From NCBI GenBank assembly GCA_036652335.1, contig JAVVWB010000009.1, forward strand, positions 1 to 64,000: a stretch of DNA of 64,000 bases. The letters are read 5' to 3'. Origin of the DNA: JAVVWB01 sp036652335. Lineage in GTDB: Bacteria; Synergistota; Synergistia; Synergistales; Synergistaceae. Each line of letters begins with the position of its first letter. Position 1 is the stretch's first letter. Below the pieces are notes generated by a model. It was not told where the DNA came from and did no database searches. It saw only the letters and a program-made list of their open reading frames with translations. The translations under genes and the position numbers were made by a program. Positions 60,804 to 64,000 of this stretch are shown here, piece by piece.

Positions 60804-61929
60804 TAGCAAGTTCCTCCAGTATTTTATTAGCCCAGAACTTGTAAACTTCTGTTTTCCCTAAAAGAAGCCTAGCTTCATTCATTTGGTTCGTTATTGCTGC
60901 TTTTTTATTTTCGTCACTGTATAACCATTCAAATGTTTTTGTAACGATATTTTCTTTTGTAGCATTTTCTTGGAGTAGTTCTGGATATAGTTCACGTTGT
61001 AGGAGTATGTTTGTCATAGCTGCATATTTTATTTTTAGTATCAATCTTATTAAGAATGCTGTTATTTTGCTCGTTTTGTAGGTGACTATTAGGTAGCAAC
61101 CTATTATTAGTGCTTCTACTGTTATTGTGCCACTTGCAACTATGGCACATTGAGCAACTTTCATTAAATCTTTGCCTGAGCCTTCGTAGTAGTTTATTTT
61201 TTTCTCTTTTAAATATTTTATCATTTTTTTGCGTGCATTACGGTTTAGTCCAGGTGCAACGGAAAAGATGGGAGTCCATCCTTTTGAGGCTATTTCTTCC
61301 GCTGCTTCTTCCATTATAGGGAGGAGTTCTTTTATTTCACTTTTTCTACTACCAGGTAGGAATGCAACGATTTTACCGTCATTTTCTATTGTCTCACTGC
61401 TGTCACGCCTTTGTTCGTCATTGTAGAAATCTTCAAGCAATGGCGTACCTATCCACGAGCTTTTGCAGTTATGAGCCTGTAAGTATTCATTTTCAAACTT
61501 GAATATTGGGAGACACATATCTACGTATTTTTTTAATGTTTTTATTCTGTAGCTTCTCCATGCCCATACAGTGGGAGGGGAGATTAAGAAGATTTTACCT
61601 TTGTATCCAGCTTTTCTTATTTTTTTTATTAGAGGTAGGTGAAAGTCAGGAGAGTCTACGACTATTACAGCCTCAGGTAATTTTTCCATTATTTTTTTTA
61701 CTATGTCATTTGCAAGTCTAAATAGTGCTGGAATTGATGTTATTACTTCTGCTATTCCCATTAGCTGCAGGGAGTCACCTTTCCAGTAGATGTTTAACCC
61801 TGTGTTCTCGGCTTCAATTCCCCCCACACCCCACAATTCGCCATCATATCCAGCTTCTTTTAAAGCAAGAATGAGTGACGATATGTAGTGATCTCCTGAG
61901 GCTTCGCCCGAGCTCATAAATATTGACAA
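60796..61929 (-). CDS. lpxB: Lipid-A-disaccharide synthase
   Basis: This 377-aa GT-B glycosyltransferase joins UDP-diacylglucosamine and lipid X. The N-terminus IFMSSGEASGDHYISSLI, then LWGVGGIEAENTGL, VIVVDSPDFHLPLIKKIRKAGYKGKIFLISPPTVWAWR, FLPGSRKSEIKELLPIMEEA and the C-terminal VASGTITVEALIIGCYLIVTYKTS are diagnostic. TTG 61929, seven bases after GGAG, aligns exactly with the usual LpxB start; the gene overlaps lpxI by 16 bases. Confidence 0.96.
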   Translation of the reverse strand: MSIFMSSGEASGDHYISSLILALKEAGYDGELWGVGGIEAENTGLNIYWKGDSLQLMGIAEVITSIPALFRLANDIVKKIMEKLPEAVIVVDSPDFHLPLIKKIRKAGYKGKIFLISPPTVWAWRSYRIKTLKKYVDMCLPIFKFENEYLQAHNCKSSWIGTPLLEDFYNDEQRRDSSETIENDGKIVAFLPGSRKSEIKELLPIMEEAAEEIASKGWTPIFSVAPGLNRNARKKMIKYLKEKKINYYEGSGKDLMKVAQCAIVASGTITVEALIIGCYLIVTYKTSKITAFLIRLILKIKYAAMTNILLQRELYPELLQENATKENIVTKTFEWLYSDENKKAAITNQMNEARLLLGKTEVYKFWANKILEELANA

Positions 61930-62729
61930 GGGTCTACTCCTATAACTGAGATTTTCTCTTTTTCTGCAATTTTTTTAAATTCTTCTGGCTCTACTACTAG
62001 CGTAGATCCTGCGTGTAGCGCAAGGCAGGTAAGCCCTGATTCTGACATGTTCTTTAGTGTACTAGGCCCTACTGTAGGTATGTCATATCTCACGTCTTGA
62101 TCTAGTCTCATCATTTTTACTACTACACCACTTTTACAAAGTGATCCAGCTCTGAGCATGGTGGCATCTGTACCTTCCATTGCTTCTACTGCAACGACAG
62201 ACATTTTATTTACTATGATAGTTTGTCCAAATGATAGAGGCACAAGTTTGTTTGATATTGAAAATCCATAGTCTATGTCTTTTTTTTCATCTTTTGTAGG
62301 TTTTCTTCCTGCAATTAGCCCTTCTTTTGCAAGCATGTCTGATAGGATTTCTTTGTAGCTTAGCACTTTAAATCCTTGTTTTTCAAGAAAATCAACTATT
62401 GCACCAAGTAGTGAGTGATCATCTCTAAACAATAGGCTAGCAAGAAATTTTTGTGTTGTCAGGTCAAATAGAGATGGCTTAAATGCAAGTGTTTTTGAGA
62501 CCATTCCTGCCATTATTATGCTTTCAATTCCACGACTTTTCATGTCTTTTATCGTAAATCCAAAGTCAGGTTTTGTTATGTTTACTATGTCCAAGGCATA
62601 TTTTGATAGTTCTCCTATGTTTTCTCTTATGGAGTATACAATCGGAGGATTACCCCGGTCTGTGAGTCTGCTTGCTATTGCGACCGGGAGTACGCCTTCT
62701 CCCGCTATTAGCGCAATTTTCTCTTTCAC
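61914..62729 (-). CDS. lpxI: UDP-2,3-diacylglucosamine pyrophosphatase LpxI
   Basis: This 271-aa member of the DUF1009/LpxI family replaces LpxH in making lipid X. IALIAGEGVLPVAIA opens the N-terminal domain. GRKPTKDEKKDIDYGF, VVAVEAMEGTDATMLRAG and the C-terminal MRLDQDVRYDIPTVGPSTL with CLALHAGSTLVVEPEEF carry the catalytic aspartates and are hallmarks of the family. It starts at GTG 62729 behind GGAGG. It is the first gene of the LPS run; upstream genes such as lpxA or lpxC are not in this window. Confidence 0.95.
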   Translation of the reverse strand: MKEKIALIAGEGVLPVAIASRLTDRGNPPIVYSIRENIGELSKYALDIVNITKPDFGFTIKDMKSRGIESIIMAGMVSKTLAFKPSLFDLTTQKFLASLLFRDDHSLLGAIVDFLEKQGFKVLSYKEILSDMLAKEGLIAGRKPTKDEKKDIDYGFSISNKLVPLSFGQTIIVNKMSVVAVEAMEGTDATMLRAGSLCKSGVVVKMMRLDQDVRYDIPTVGPSTLKNMSESGLTCLALHAGSTLVVEPEEFKKIAEKEKISVIGVDPCQYL

Positions 62730-62835
62730 AAGTTATTCCTCCCCAAAAATCATTCTTTATCCATTTTATCATACAGGTAAAAGTATATCACAGAGAGGAA
62801 GAGTAAGCACTTCTATGTTGTACTTTTATTGTTTT

Positions 62836-63645
62836 TTATCCTAGGGCAACATCTAGTATCATCATTATTGTAAAACCTATTATTAGTCCAAGTGTTGCAT
62901 TGTCTCCATTGCCACTCATGTGTGATTCTGGTATCGTTTCTTCTACAACGACAAAGATCATAGCTCCAGCTCCAAATGCCAATATGTAGGGTAGCATGGG
63001 ATGAGCTATTCTTACAGCCCATGCACCTATTAGTGCAAATATAGGTTCAACTATTGCAGATAGTTGTCCATAGAGGAAGCTATCTTTTTGTGAGAGCCCT
63101 TCTCTGCGAAGTGGCATGGAAACAGCTATTCCTTCTGGAAAGTTCTGTAGTCCTATTCCAACAGCCAGAGCGATTGCAGAAGAGATTGTTACGCTGTCTA
63201 CCATTCCAACTGTTCCAAAAGCAACTCCTACTGCAAGTCCTTCCGGTATGTTGTGGAGTGTTATTGCGAGAACTAGTAGGGTTGTCCTTCTTAGTGTAGA
63301 TGGAGGTCCATCCGGTGTGGTTTCTGCCATTGCAGGGTGTAGATGAGGAAGTAACATGTCCATTATCCTTAAGATAATTGCTCCAGCTGTAAAGCCTATT
63401 GCAGGAGCTAGCCACGGTATTTGTCCAAGTTCTTCTGCTATTGCTATCGATGGGGCCAGTAGGGACCAGAAGCTTGCCACAATCATGACACCTCCAGCAA
63501 ATCCAAGCATTATGTCAAGAGTTTTCTGTTTGGGTTGTTTGGAGAAAAATACTGTAGCAGATCCCAGTGCTGTTACTCCCCATGTGAAGAGTCCTGCTAT
63601 GAATGCTTGTATCGGTATGGGTAGTCCGAGTAATGTTTCTATCAT
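62836..63645 (-). CDS. ZIP-family metal transporter
   Basis: This 269-aa protein has eight predicted spans. The metal-binding helices are VLAITLHNIPEGLAVGVAFG (HNxPEG) and IGLQNFPEGIAVSMPLRREG (QNFPEG), and a histidine-rich loop (MDMLLPHLHPAM) precedes them, as in ZupT/GufA-type importers of zinc and other divalent metals. GGAGG precedes the ATG. It is monocistronic and diverges from the HD-domain gene. The specific metal is not readable. Confidence 0.94.
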   Translation of the reverse strand: MIETLLGLPIPIQAFIAGLFTWGVTALGSATVFFSKQPKQKTLDIMLGFAGGVMIVASFWSLLAPSIAIAEELGQIPWLAPAIGFTAGAIILRIMDMLLPHLHPAMAETTPDGPPSTLRRTTLLVLAITLHNIPEGLAVGVAFGTVGMVDSVTISSAIALAVGIGLQNFPEGIAVSMPLRREGLSQKDSFLYGQLSAIVEPIFALIGAWAVRIAHPMLPYILAFGAGAMIFVVVEETIPESHMSGNGDNATLGLIIGFTIMMILDVALG

Positions 63646-63664
63646 TTTTTCCTCCGTTGTTTAG

Positions 63665-63673
63665 TGCTATAAT
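63665..63673 (+). promoter_or_regulatory. Extended -10 promoter of the HD-domain gene
   Basis: TGCTATAAT is a perfect extended -10 element about 30 bases before the start codon. No convincing -35 box is present, as is common for extended -10 promoters. Confidence 0.55.
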
Positions 63674-63703
63674 CACCACATATTGTTTTTGCGAGGTTTT
63701 GCT

Positions 63704-64000
63704 ATGCACTTAAATTTAATTTCTTGTTGGTTCGACAATTATATAAAATCATTTGAAGTTTCCGGAGAGCTTCCTCAGATGTTGTCTTTAAAAGAGGGGC
63801 ATTCTCATAGGGTGGCGGAACTCTCTGTTACTATTACAAAGTCCGCCGGGCTAAATGATGAAACAAGCTTGTGGATAGCTCATTTTATTGGGCTTCTCCA
63901 TGATGTGGGCCGGTTTGTCCAGTATTCAAAGTTCCAAACTTTCCAAGATAGTGTAAGCATTGATCATGGAGATGCTGCTATCGAGATTTTAGAGAAAAAT
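63704..64000 (+). CDS. HD-domain phosphohydrolase (partial, N-terminal 99 residues)
   Basis: The frame opens at ATG 63704 (GCGAGG 7 bases upstream) and runs off the window. SLKEGHSHRVAELSVTITKSAGL and AHFIGLLHDVGRFVQYSKFQTF supply the first His and the HD pair of the metal-dependent HD superfamily, and SIDHGDAAIEIL the next His. It is probably a nucleotide or cyclic-nucleotide phosphohydrolase; the substrate is unknown. Confidence 0.88.
   Translation, partial: MHLNLISCWFDNYIKSFEVSGELPQMLSLKEGHSHRVAELSVTITKSAGLNDETSLWIAHFIGLLHDVGRFVQYSKFQTFQDSVSIDHGDAAIEILEKN

Noticed and set aside
62730..62835. Promoter for the LPS operon
   Set aside because: TATACT and TATGAT hexamers occur, but no -35 box at acceptable spacing was found, so none was annotated.

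Overview
The window comes from a low-GC, diderm (LPS-making) anaerobe that lives largely on amino acids. It carries an almost complete lipid A/KDO set (lpxI, lpxB, msbA, lpxK, kdsA, kdsD, waaA, kdsB) beside genes typical of low-GC anaerobes: recD2, ANTAR-regulated eut genes, a coupled hisS-aspS pair, several polar amino-acid ABC transporters, racemases, an asparaginase and aminotransferases. Synergistota or Negativicutes fit best. This is inference from gene content; no rRNA or other marker is present.

Layout. 0-7 kb: a minus-strand run (ferredoxin-nitroreductase, thioesterase, two pseudopilins, an unknown protein, an inactive-looking secreted C39-like protein), then a plus-strand secreted serpin followed by rmuC. 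7-13.4 kb: a flavin reductase-like gene with an apparently lost C-terminus beside a 49-bp direct repeat, phosphoglucomutase, a biotin operon (bioY-bioD-bioA) with a BirA-type operator on its promoter, a low-molecular-weight phosphatase and a small membrane protein. 13.4-15.7 kb: a remnant of a type III restriction subunit, an unknown 379-aa protein and a HAD hydrolase. 15.8-26.3 kb: amino-acid metabolism (racemase plus ABC importer, twin class IV aminotransferases, asparaginase operon with a glutamate/aspartate-type symporter, aldolase-like protein). 26.4-40 kb: CAT-like acetyltransferase, metallo-beta-lactamase-fold protein, aspS/hisS, a second amino-acid ABC transporter with binding protein and permease fused, recD2, amidohydrolase, leucyl aminopeptidase, K+ channel. 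40-45.5 kb: a compact ethanolamine operon (ANTAR regulator, one BMC shell protein, eutV with a nonsense codon, eutW, eutB, eutC) behind a strong promoter and a structured leader ending in an intrinsic terminator. 45.6-50.3 kb: a racemase with two transporters and a secreted rhodanese. 50.4-62.7 kb: the LPS operon. 62.8-64 kb: a ZIP transporter and the start of an HD-domain gene.

Strand composition flips near 13.4-13.7 kb. To the left the plus strand is A/C-rich whichever strand is coding; to the right it is G/T-rich for at least 50 kb. That marks a replication-related or rearrangement boundary. TTG and GTG starts are common. waaA has no ATG, GTG or TTG start in its first 67 codons and lies in frame directly after the kdsD stop codon.

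No rRNA, tRNA, CRISPR array or insertion sequence was seen.
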